Assembly: GCF_037137055.1 (NCBI RefSeq)
Contig: NZ_JBBBNY010000011.1
Coordinates: 46,512 to 110,511 of the forward strand
Direction: 5' to 3'
From: Frateuria_A yonginensis
Lineage (GTDB): Bacteria > Pseudomonadota > Gammaproteobacteria > Xanthomonadales > Rhodanobacteraceae
Length of the DNA stretch: 64,000 bases
In this document: positions 33,883-45,416 of the stretch, piece by piece
Layout: the number at the start of each line of letters is the position of its first letter
Position numbering within the stretch: position 1 is the stretch's first letter
Made by a program: the position numbers and the translations under genes
Notes under the pieces: generated by a model
Database searches by the model: none
Seen by the model: only the letters and a program-made list of their open reading frames with translations
What the model was told of the DNA's origin: nothing

Positions 33883-36800
33883 TCATGCGCGCACGGCCGC
33901 CGTCACCCGCTGCAGCAACTGGCGCAGCGCGAGCGGCTTGAGCGGCTTGTAGAGCACGCCGATGCCGGCATCGAGCAGGCGCTGGCGCAGCTCGCCGTCG
34001 CGGTCCGCGGTGAGCATCACCGTGGGCACCTGCGGGTGGCGCCCGCTCAGTTCCCGCCACACGTCCCAGCCGGTGCGGCCGGCATCCAGGTGGTAGTCGA
34101 GGATGTGCAGGTCCGGCTGCCACGGCACCGCGAGCGCCTGCGCCACGTCGCGGGCCGCGTGCACCTGCCAGCCCCAGCTGCCGAGCAGCGCACTCAGCGC
34201 GGCCAGGGCGGCCGGCTCGTTGTCGAGCACCAGCGCGCGGCCCACCGGCAGCGCCATGGGTGCGGCCGCGGCGGCCGCAGGCGCCCGGCGCGGGGCCTGC
34301 GCCAGCGGCACGCGCAGGTCGAACACGCTGCCGCGGCCGGGCCACGAGCGCAGGCCGAGCGGGTGTCCGAGCAGGCCGGCCATCCGCTGCGCGATCGCCA
34401 GGCCCAACCCGAGCCCCTGCCCGCCCGCGGCGCGGCCACGGTGGAACTCCTGGAAGATCGTGGCGCGCTCGTCCGGCGCGATGCCCGGCCCGGTGTCCCA
34501 TACCTCCACGCGCAGCTGCGCGCCGTCACGGCGCACGCCCAGCAGCACGCGCCCGCGCTCGGCGTAACGCAGCGCGTTGGAGAGGAAGTTCTGCAGCACG
34601 CGGCGCAACAGCTGCGGGTCCGAGTGCGCCCAGGCGCGGGTGCCGACCACGTCCAGCCGGATGCCCCGGTCCTGCGCGATCGCGCCGAACTCGGCCGCCA
34701 GCGGATCGAGCACCTCGGCCAGTGCGAAGGCGCGCGGCCTCGGCTGCAGGCGGCCGCCCTCCAGCCGCGCGATGTCCAGCAGGCCGGCGAGCAGGCCCTC
34801 GGTGGCGGCCAGGGCGCCGTTGAGGTTGCCGGCGGTGGCCGGGTCGGCACCCTGTTCGGTCAGCGTGTGCGCGAACAGCTGCGCCGCGTGCAGCGGCTGC
34901 ATCAGGTCGTGGGTGACGGCGGCAAGGAAACGGCTCTTCGCCTCGTTGGCGCGCTGTGCCTCGGCGCTCGCCGCGGCAAGCGCGCGGGTGCGTTCCTCCA
35001 CGCGCAGTTCCAGCGTCTCGTTGGCCTTCTTCAGCGCCGCCTCCGCCTGGCGGAACGCGGTGACGTCGGTGAAGGTGGCGACGAAGCCGCCGCCGGGCAT
35101 GGGATTGCCGCGGATCTCCACGATGGTGCCGTCCGGGAAGCGCCGCTCGGACAGGTGCCGCGTGCCGGCGCGCATGTGGACGAGCCGGCGCTGCACGCGC
35201 GTCTCCACGTCGCCCTCGCCGATCAGCCCTTCGCCGATCACGAAGCGGGTGAGGTCGGCGACCGGGCGGCCGACCTGCAGCAGCCCCTCCGGGTACTGGA
35301 ACAGCTGCGCGTAGCGGCGGTTCCAGGCCACCACGCGCAGCTCCGCGTCCACCACGCAGATGCCCTGGCTCATGTTCTCCAGCGCCGCCTCGAGCACGCG
35401 CTGGTTGAAGCGCAGGTCCAGGGTCGCCTCGCCGACGATGGCCGCCACCGTATCCAGCTGCGCACGGCCCTCGCGGTGCACCACCTCCAGCAGCAGCCGC
35501 GCGGAGGCCGCACCGATCACTGCGGCCAGCTCGTGTTCGACGGAATCGACGCGCACGTGGCCGGCCGCACCCTGCGCCGGCGCGGCGGCGAACAGGTGCG
35601 CCACACGCTCGGGCGGCAGGAAGCGCTCGGCGAGCGCGCGCAGCTCGGCCACCCCGACGTCACCCACGCCGGTGGCGTGCGCGGCCTGGCCGTAGCGCGA
35701 CTGCGCCACCAGCCACATCGACGCCACGTTCGCCGCCAGGCTCGTGGTCACCGCGCGCCCGAGCTGGCTCCAGTCGCCCAGCCCCAGCAGCTGTCCGGGC
35801 GACAGCCAGGCGACGCCGAACGGACCGTGCAGCAGGCCTGCGGGAAGCGACGGCCACAGCGTGGGCAGCACCACGTAGAGCCAGACCAGCGTGCCGCAGG
35901 CCAGGCCCGCGGCGACCGCGCGCGACCCCAGCTGCGGCCGGTACACCGCGGCGAGCAGCGCCGGCGCCAGCCCGGCCAGGGCGGAAAACGAAATCGCGCC
36001 GATATCGGCCAGCGCCTCGTGGCTGGCCAGCACGCGGCTGTAACCCCAGGCCAGCAGGATCAACACGACGATCGCCAGGCGGCGCTGGTTGATCACTTCG
36101 CCGCGCAGGTCGCCGCGCTCGTCGCGGCCCCAGCCGGCGCGCACCCGCAGCGGGGCGATGAAATGGTTGACCACCATCAGGCTCAGCGCCAGCGTGGCCA
36201 CCACCACCATGCTGGTGGCCGCGCTCAGGCCGCCGAGGAACGCCACCAGCGCCAGGCCGTGCTGCTCGCGGGCCAGCGGCAAGGCCAGCACGTAGAGATC
36301 GGAGGGCACGCCGCTGGGTCCCAGCCAGGCGTCGCCCAATCGTGCCAGCGGCAGGATCGGCAGCGCGATCAGCGCCATGTACAGCGGGAACAGCCAGCGC
36401 GCGGTGCGCAGGTGATCGCCGTCGCGGCACTCCACCACCCCGGCATGGAACTGGTGCGGCAGGGTGAACATCGCCAGCGCGCCGAGCAGGATCAGCGCCG
36501 GGAAGCCGCTGCTCTCGTGCGGCACGGCCGGCGCAGGCGGCAGGCCGGCCGGCAGCGGCGCGAACAGCAGCGAGCCCAGCGCCAGCATGGCGCAGAGCTT
36601 GAACAGCGACTCGAACGCCATCGCCAGCACCAGCCCGCGGTTGTGCGCGGTGGTCGAGGCGCGGCGGGTGCCGAACAGCATGGCGAACAGCGCCATCAGC
36701 AGCGCGATGTAGAGCGCGCTGTCCTGCCAGGGTTCCGATTCGGCCAGCTGGCCGTGGCTGAGCAGCATGTAGCTCATCGCCACCGCCTTCAGCTGCAGGG

Positions 36801-37191
36801 CGATGTAGGGAACGATGCCGATCACCACCACCAGCGTGACCAGCGCCGCCAGTCCCGAGTGCCGTCCGAGTCGCACCGCGATCAGGTCGGCCAGCGAGCC
36901 TGCGTTGTACTCGCGCGCCAGTTCCACCAGCCGGCGCAGCACGCCGACCGCCAGCAGGTACATCAGGATCGCCCCGACGAAGGTGGGCGGCAGCCACCAG
37001 CCCGAGCGGCTGGCCTGGGTCACCGTGCCGTAGAAGGTCCACGAGGTGCAGTGGATCGCCAGCGACAGCGCGTAGACGATCGCCCAGCGCTTCTCGAACA
37101 GCCGCGGACGGCGCTCGCCGAGCAGCGCGACGCCGAACAGCAGGCCCAGCCAGCAGGCGGCGGCGAGGGCGATCAGGGTGGGGCCGGGCAT
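33883..37191 (-). CDS. SLC5-type hybrid sensor histidine kinase, CrbS/MxtR-like
   Basis: 1102 aa. Residues 1 to about 500 form a sodium:solute-symporter-like domain with about 13 helices (starts MPGPTLIALAAACWLGLLFG; HCTSWTFYGTVTQASRSGWW is typical). Then a linker, a PAS domain (MSQGICVVDAELRVVAWNRR), a coiled coil, HisKA with the phospho-His in AAVTHDLMQPLHAAQLFAHT, HATPase_c (FQEFHRGRAAGGQGLGLGLA) and a receiver domain with Asp in LHILDYHLDAGRTGWD. This matches kinases of the acetate switch in Vibrio and Pseudomonas. ATG 37191 chosen; a TTG codon lies one position upstream. Probable partner is the regulator at 31430. Confidence 0.9.
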   Translation of the reverse strand: MPGPTLIALAAACWLGLLFGVALLGERRPRLFEKRWAIVYALSLAIHCTSWTFYGTVTQASRSGWWLPPTFVGAILMYLLAVGVLRRLVELAREYNAGSLADLIAVRLGRHSGLAALVTLVVVIGIVPYIALQLKAVAMSYMLLSHGQLAESEPWQDSALYIALLMALFAMLFGTRRASTTAHNRGLVLAMAFESLFKLCAMLALGSLLFAPLPAGLPPAPAVPHESSGFPALILLGALAMFTLPHQFHAGVVECRDGDHLRTARWLFPLYMALIALPILPLARLGDAWLGPSGVPSDLYVLALPLAREQHGLALVAFLGGLSAATSMVVVATLALSLMVVNHFIAPLRVRAGWGRDERGDLRGEVINQRRLAIVVLILLAWGYSRVLASHEALADIGAISFSALAGLAPALLAAVYRPQLGSRAVAAGLACGTLVWLYVVLPTLWPSLPAGLLHGPFGVAWLSPGQLLGLGDWSQLGRAVTTSLAANVASMWLVAQSRYGQAAHATGVGDVGVAELRALAERFLPPERVAHLFAAAPAQGAAGHVRVDSVEHELAAVIGAASARLLLEVVHREGRAQLDTVAAIVGEATLDLRFNQRVLEAALENMSQGICVVDAELRVVAWNRRYAQLFQYPEGLLQVGRPVADLTRFVIGEGLIGEGDVETRVQRRLVHMRAGTRHLSERRFPDGTIVEIRGNPMPGGGFVATFTDVTAFRQAEAALKKANETLELRVEERTRALAAASAEAQRANEAKSRFLAAVTHDLMQPLHAAQLFAHTLTEQGADPATAGNLNGALAATEGLLAGLLDIARLEGGRLQPRPRAFALAEVLDPLAAEFGAIAQDRGIRLDVVGTRAWAHSDPQLLRRVLQNFLSNALRYAERGRVLLGVRRDGAQLRVEVWDTGPGIAPDERATIFQEFHRGRAAGGQGLGLGLAIAQRMAGLLGHPLGLRSWPGRGSVFDLRVPLAQAPRRAPAAAAAAPMALPVGRALVLDNEPAALAALSALLGSWGWQVHAARDVAQALAVPWQPDLHILDYHLDAGRTGWDVWRELSGRHPQVPTVMLTADRDGELRQRLLDAGIGVLYKPLKPLALRQLLQRVTAAVRA

Positions 37192-37211
37192 CAAGTTACG
37201 CCGCGCGATGT

Positions 37212-37240
37212 GCGCCCTCTCCCCGACGGGCAGAGGGCGC
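37212..37240 (-). terminator. Hairpin after PHB depolymerase gene
   Basis: GCGCCCTCT (37212-37220) and AGAGGGCGC (37232-37240) form a perfect 9-bp stem with an 11-base loop, 9 bp after the depolymerase stop. No clear T-run. It shares its CCCTCTCCCC core with the second dispersed repeat family, so it may be a repeat element serving as a 3' end. Confidence 0.5.
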
Positions 37241-37248
37241 CGAGCAGA

Positions 37249-38268
37249 TCATCGGCCTGATGGAAGACCCAACGCGCGCACGGCATCGACCAGCCAGCGC
37301 ACCTGCACGCCCTGGCGCGTGTCGTAGTCGGCTCCGGAGTATCCCCACCAGTCCCAGCATGCCTGCGGATTCAAGGGCGCGAAGCTCGCGCGCGTCTGAG
37401 GGTACAGCACCGCCACGTCGTAGGCGTCGGCCCAGCGGTTGAAGCCGGCATCGCGCACGAAGGCCTCGCCGACCGCGTCGACGTTCTGCTTGCAACCGTG
37501 CAGTGCGACCAGCAGCCCGCAGGGCTTGCCGGCGGCGCAGGATGGCGGCAGGTACAGGTAGCCTTCGCCGGCGAGGAAAGCGTCCTTGCCGTCGCGGCGC
37601 AGCGCGTCCTGGTCGAAGGTGCGCAGTGCGCCGCGCGGCGTGGACACGGGATGCGCCGGCTTGCCGAACAGTTCCGCGAAGATGGCGCCCGCCGCGTCGA
37701 AGCCGCAGTGGCCCAGGAACGGCGCCACCGACTTGCCGCAGTCCTCGCCCGCCTGCGCCACCGGCAGGTTGTGCGCGAAGGCGCGCTGGCCGTCGTCGCG
37801 CACCCGCATGCCCTTCAGGCGCGGGTCACTGTCGCGCAGCTTTTCATAGAAGCGCGCGCCGGCCTCGGCCACGGCGGGCGCGACCAGTGCGTCGTCCTTG
37901 CCGTGCAGCAGGTAGACGCGCGCCCCGGCGAGGCCGGCCAGCGGGCCGATGCTTCCGGCGGCCGACAGCTTGCGGGCACGGGCGACCAGCGCATCGATGT
38001 CCGGCGCCGGCACGCCCTTCATGCAGCTGCCCAGCGCCGTGGCGAGTTGCCCGCCGGCGCAGCCGTACGGGCCGCCCGCGACGATGGCCGCGCCGTGGAA
38101 GATCTCCGGGTAGGCGATCTGCGCCTGCGTCGCCATGTAGGCGCCCGAGGAAAGCCCCGCCACCCCGACCCGCGCGGGGTCGAGCTTCAGCCTGGGGAGC
38201 GGCGGGGCGTCGCCGGCGTGGGCGAGGCTCGCGAGGAGGACGGCGAGCAGGCCGAGGGTCTTGCGCAT
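37249..38268 (-). CDS. Secreted poly(3-hydroxybutyrate) depolymerase
   Basis: 339 aa with a signal peptide (MRKTLGLLAVLLASLAHAGD). Alpha/beta hydrolase of the extracellular PHB depolymerase family: nucleophile elbow AGLSSGAYMA (GxSxG-like), VAGGPYGCAGGQ, YLLHGKDDALVAP (Asp), LLVALHGCKQNVDAVGEAFV and NPQACWDWWGYSGADYDTR. Hydrolyses external PHB to oligomers. Placed between the CrbS-like kinase and a TonB receptor on the same strand; the 3HB-oligomer hydrolase at 29472 is the likely next enzyme. Start fixed by the signal peptide. Confidence 0.88.
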   Translation of the reverse strand: MRKTLGLLAVLLASLAHAGDAPPLPRLKLDPARVGVAGLSSGAYMATQAQIAYPEIFHGAAIVAGGPYGCAGGQLATALGSCMKGVPAPDIDALVARARKLSAAGSIGPLAGLAGARVYLLHGKDDALVAPAVAEAGARFYEKLRDSDPRLKGMRVRDDGQRAFAHNLPVAQAGEDCGKSVAPFLGHCGFDAAGAIFAELFGKPAHPVSTPRGALRTFDQDALRRDGKDAFLAGEGYLYLPPSCAAGKPCGLLVALHGCKQNVDAVGEAFVRDAGFNRWADAYDVAVLYPQTRASFAPLNPQACWDWWGYSGADYDTRQGVQVRWLVDAVRALGLPSGR

Positions 38269-38416
38269 GGAGCTCTCCGGACGTTGTCCTGCGGGAACGC
38301 ATCGCGTGCGATCCGGGGACGGTCGCGCGCGGTGCGGATGATGCCTGAGGGCGGCCTGCAGCCCGGGAGGCACCAGGGACGGGGAGTGGCCCCCGGCCCT
38401 CCCGGCCGCTCGCCGC

Positions 38417-40642
<2,226 letters not shown>

Positions 40643-40747
40643 GACTCCCCCTTCCCTTTGACGCAACCGGCGAGGGTTGCCCGTGGACGCAGCCATCGAC
40701 GATGGATGCTCGTGATGAGGCGATCCTAGGCACGGGCCGGCATCGCG

Positions 40748-40770
40748 GCACTTGTACCTTCGTACAGTGC
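40748..40770. promoter_or_regulatory. Candidate activator site, copy 2 (inverted repeat)
   Basis: An imperfect palindrome with arms GCACT/AGTGC and GTAC/GTAC around CTTC; core TGTACCTTCGTACAG. It shares ACCTTCGTAC with the site before the oligomer hydrolase (31331). It lies 74-96 bp upstream of the permease ATG and about 105 bp from the divergent receptor ATG. Followed by a perfect palindrome GCGCGCCGGCGCGC (40773-40786). Confidence 0.5.
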
Positions 40771-40843
40771 CCGCGCGCCGGCGCGCTGCCGATACTCGTC
40801 CGGCATCCATGGCGCGGGACGCGTCGCAGGGGATACGACGTCA

Positions 40844-42241
40844 ATGGCATTCCTGATCGTTCTGGCCGCGCTGGCCTTCCTGATGGTGGCGGCCTACCGC
40901 GGCTACAGCGTGATCCTGTGCGCCCCCCTGGCCGCCCTGGGCGCGGTGCTGCTCACCGACCCCGCGCTGGTGGCGCCGATGTTCACCGGCCTGTTCATGG
41001 ACAAGATGGTCGGCTTCCTCAAGCTCTACTTCCCGGTGTTCATGCTTGGCGCGGTGTTCGGCAAGCTGACCGAACTGTCGGGCTTCTCCAAGGCGATCGT
41101 CGCGGCGACCATCGGGCTGGTCGGGCGCAGCCGCGCGATCCTCTCGATCGTGCTGGTCTGCGCATTGCTGACCTACGGCGGCGTGTCGCTGTTCGTGGTG
41201 GTGTTCGCGGTGTACCCGTTCGCGGCGGAGCTGTTCCGCGCCAGCGGCATTCCCAAGCGGCTGATCCCCGGCACCATCGCGCTGGGCGCGTTCACCTTCA
41301 CCATGGACTCGCTGCCGGGTACGCCGCAGATCCAGAACATCATCCCGACGCCGTTCTTCGGCACCACCGCGTGGGCGGCGCCGTGGCTGGGCACGCTGGG
41401 CTCGGTGTTCATCCTCGCCGTGGGCCTGGCCTACCTGGAGTCGCGCCGGCGCAAGGCCGCCGCCGTGGGCGAAGGCTACGGCACCGACCTGCTCAACGAG
41501 CCGGCGCCGTTCGAGCACGGCACGCTCGCCCACCCGCTGGTCGCGCTGCTGCCGCTGGTGCTGGTGGGGGTGGCCAACAAGCTGCTCACCGACACGATTC
41601 CGCATGCCTACGGCGCGACCGCCTCGTTCGTGCCCAGCGTGGTGGGCCCGGCCCAGCCGGTGGTGCAGGAGGTGTCCAAGCTCGCGGCGATCTGGGCGGT
41701 CGAGGGGGCCCTGCTTGCGGGCATCCTGTGCGTGCTCGCCTTCGCCTGGCGCCCGGTCGTGCGGCGCTTCGCCGAGGGCAGCAAGGCAGCCGTGGGCGGC
41801 GCCCTGCTGGCCTCGATGAACACCGCCTCCGAGTACGGCTTCGGCGCGGTGATCGCCGCCCTGCCCGGCTTCAAGCGGGTGGCCGACGCGCTGCATGCGA
41901 TCCCGCACCCGCTGGTCAACGAGGCGGTGACGGTGACCGCGCTGGCCGGTATCACCGGCTCGGCCTCGGGCGGCATGGGCATCGCGCTGGCGGCGATGGC
42001 GCACACCTTCGTCGCCAACGCGCAGGCGGCCGGGATCCCGATGGAAGTGCTGCACCGGGTGGCCGCGATGGCCTCCGGCGGCATGGACACCCTGCCCCAC
42101 AACGGCGCGGTGATCACCCTGCTGGCGGTGACCGGATTGACCCACCGCCAGTCCTACCGCGACATCTTCGCGATCACCGTGATCAAGACGCTGGCCGTGT
42201 TCGTGGTGATCGCCGCATACGCGCTGACTGGGCTGGTCTGA
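40844..42241 (+). CDS. GntP-family permease, candidate 3-hydroxybutyrate transporter
   Basis: 465 aa with about 12 hydrophobic helices (AFLIVLAALAFLMVAAYRG at the start). GntP/CitM-type landmarks: ALGAFTFTMDSLPGTPQIQN, GITGSASGGMGIALAAMAHT and ASGGMDTLPHNGAVITLLAV, the last being the usual family signature. Family substrates are gluconate, citrate, and short hydroxy acids including 3-hydroxybutyrate. Its position, divergent from a TonB receptor and close to PHB-degrading enzymes, favours 3-hydroxybutyrate uptake across the inner membrane. RBS AGGGGAT lies upstream. Confidence 0.88.
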   Translation: MAFLIVLAALAFLMVAAYRGYSVILCAPLAALGAVLLTDPALVAPMFTGLFMDKMVGFLKLYFPVFMLGAVFGKLTELSGFSKAIVAATIGLVGRSRAILSIVLVCALLTYGGVSLFVVVFAVYPFAAELFRASGIPKRLIPGTIALGAFTFTMDSLPGTPQIQNIIPTPFFGTTAWAAPWLGTLGSVFILAVGLAYLESRRRKAAAVGEGYGTDLLNEPAPFEHGTLAHPLVALLPLVLVGVANKLLTDTIPHAYGATASFVPSVVGPAQPVVQEVSKLAAIWAVEGALLAGILCVLAFAWRPVVRRFAEGSKAAVGGALLASMNTASEYGFGAVIAALPGFKRVADALHAIPHPLVNEAVTVTALAGITGSASGGMGIALAAMAHTFVANAQAAGIPMEVLHRVAAMASGGMDTLPHNGAVITLLAVTGLTHRQSYRDIFAITVIKTLAVFVVIAAYALTGLV

Positions 42242-42271
42242 CACCGGACGCCCGGCCCCACGGCCGCCGCG

Positions 42272-42350
42272 GCAGGAGCGAGCCTGCTCGCGATGCCGTT
42301 CCATCAAGGCACGGCAAAGCCGGGAGCATCGCGAGCAGCCTCGCTCCCAC
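42272..42350. repeat. REP pair
   Basis: GCAGGAGCGAGCCTGCTCGC at the left and GCATCGCGAGCAGCCTCGCT at 42326, inverted and about 30 bp apart. It separates the permease stop from the degraded DUF899 gene and abuts that gene's former 3' end. Confidence 0.85.
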
Positions 42351-42360
42351 GGCGCGGAGG

Positions 42361-42967
42361 TCAAGTGGGGCGTACTCGTCGTGTCGGCGCCACCAGCGGT
42401 ACGGCTCCCCCTGCGGCAAGCCGGGAGGCGAGTCTTCCCAGCGTTCCTGGCGGCCGCAGGGCGTGAGGTCCAGCAGGTTGAAGTCCAGGCGCAGGCGGTC
42501 GACGCGGCGGGCGCGGGTGAAATCGCTGCGGTAGACCGTCCCGCCTTCATGCAGGAACACGCTGAGGGCGAAGCCGCCGCCCAGGCCGCAGGCCTGGCTG
42601 AACGCGTCCCCAGCGCCGCGTACCAGGGCGCCCGCCAGCCCATGCGCTCGCGGTAGGCGGCCAGCCGCGCGTAGGGCGCCGGGGTGACCAGCGCCAGGCT
42701 GGTGTCGCGCGCGTGCAGGTGCTACCTCGCCCGGCGGCATGAAGTGGCAGACCACCAGTTGCCGGCGGCCCTCGAACAGATCGACGAGGCCGGCCCCGCC
42801 GGCGGCCCCCTCGAAGCGGTATGTGCCTTCGAAGCGCACTATCGGCAGGCGCCGGCGCTCGGCTGCCAGCGCGTCGAGCGCGCGGGTGGCGGCTTTCTCC
42901 CTGGCGCGGAGCTGCTCGAGCGCCGCTTGCCAGGCTTCGGTGGGGCCACGGGTGGCATGCCGTTCAT
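42361..42967 (-). pseudogene. DUF899 family protein, frameshifted and internally deleted
   Basis: Fragments of a DUF899 (thioredoxin-like) protein occur in order in different frames: EKAATRALDALAAERRRLPI, then LVDLFEGRRQLVVCHFMPPG, then in another frame LHARDTSLALVTPAPYARLA and YRERMGWRAPWY, then back in the first frame FLHEGGTVYRSDFTRAR, LDFNLLDLTPCGRQERWED and WWRRHDEY. The stretch that normally carries the CPGCS-type motif between HFM and LHARDT is missing, as is the segment after APWY. A good RBS (GAGGAACGGCG) and ATG at 42967 exist but in the wrong frame. Borders approximate. Confidence 0.8.
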
Positions 42968-43100
42968 CGCCGTTCCTCGCTGTGCGTGGCCCGGGCCCGG
43001 GCCGTTACCGGTCCGACGGCCGGGGGAGGCGGCTTTCGGCACGTCCGGCCGCTGGCGACGCCGTTCAGACGGGACACGGGCAAGTTGCCGCCCGACCCCG

Positions 43101-43121
43101 TATAATCCCGGGGTTAACCCC
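43101..43121 (+). promoter_or_regulatory. typA promoter -10 and adjacent palindrome
   Basis: A consensus TATAAT (43101-43106) lies 62 bp before the typA ATG; the matching -35 is poor (GGGCAA at 17-bp spacing). The -10 is directly followed by GGGGTTAACCCC (43110-43121), a perfect 12-bp palindrome covering the expected start point, which could be an operator or form a 5' hairpin. Confidence 0.55.
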
Positions 43122-43168
43122 TCCGAAACTTACGTGGCGGCTTATCGAGCGCCGCCCGGACCTGTGTC

Positions 43169-44998
<1,830 letters not shown>

Positions 44999-45022
44999 TT
45001 GCTTTCGGTCCGGACCGCGACG

Positions 45023-45045
45023 AAGCCGCCGCAAGGCGGCTTTTT
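45023..45045 (+). terminator. Intrinsic terminator of typA
   Basis: AAGCCGCC (45023-45030), GCAA loop, GGCGGCTT (45035-45042), with the T-run 45041-45045. Classic GC-stem/T-tail structure. Confidence 0.93.
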
Positions 45046-45131
45046 CGTGCCCCTGCACGCAGCGACCACGGCGGTAGCGGCAAGGTGGTCCGGTCTGGTG
45101 CCGGGGGCGCCAGCCCATCGAGGGGATCGTC

Positions 45132-45413
45132 ATGGAGATTGCGAGCAGCCGACCCGTGTCCTTCACCCAGGTCGGCAATGAACTGGACGGCCTGAAGAAC
45201 GAAGTCGAGAGCATGGCGCTGGTGCTGCGGGCCCTGATCGAATCGCACCCGGCACCGGCCGAGCTGGTCAAGCGCTGGCGCGCGCTCAGTCGGGAACCGA
45301 TCGAGCAGACCCGCCCGCGTGGCTGCCACCCGGGCGTGCTGACCCGGCAGGAACGCCTGTACCAGACCCTGCAGCGCTGGTCGCACGCCATCCACAGCGC
45401 GGAAGTGTCCTGA
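45132..45413 (+). CDS. Small hypothetical protein
   Basis: 93 aa, not recognised. No signal peptide or membrane segment. Predicted mostly helical: an N-terminal amphipathic segment (GNELDGLKNEVESMALVLRA) followed by a basic, Arg-rich half. RBS GAGGGG is 6 bases before the ATG and codon use is like neighbouring genes, supporting a real gene. It lies between the typA terminator and the convergent hybrid kinase, whose stop codon is 3 bp away. Confidence 0.65.
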   Translation: MEIASSRPVSFTQVGNELDGLKNEVESMALVLRALIESHPAPAELVKRWRALSREPIEQTRPRGCHPGVLTRQERLYQTLQRWSHAIHSAEVS

Positions 45414-45416
45414 CGT

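Noticed and set aside
34036..37260. 1074-residue plus-strand frame opposite the hybrid kinase
   Set aside because: His/Gln/Arg-rich shadow frame; no domain.
43085..43106. TTGCCG plus TATAAT as a full typA promoter
   Set aside because: Only 10 bp separate them; the -10 is kept but this -35 is not credible.
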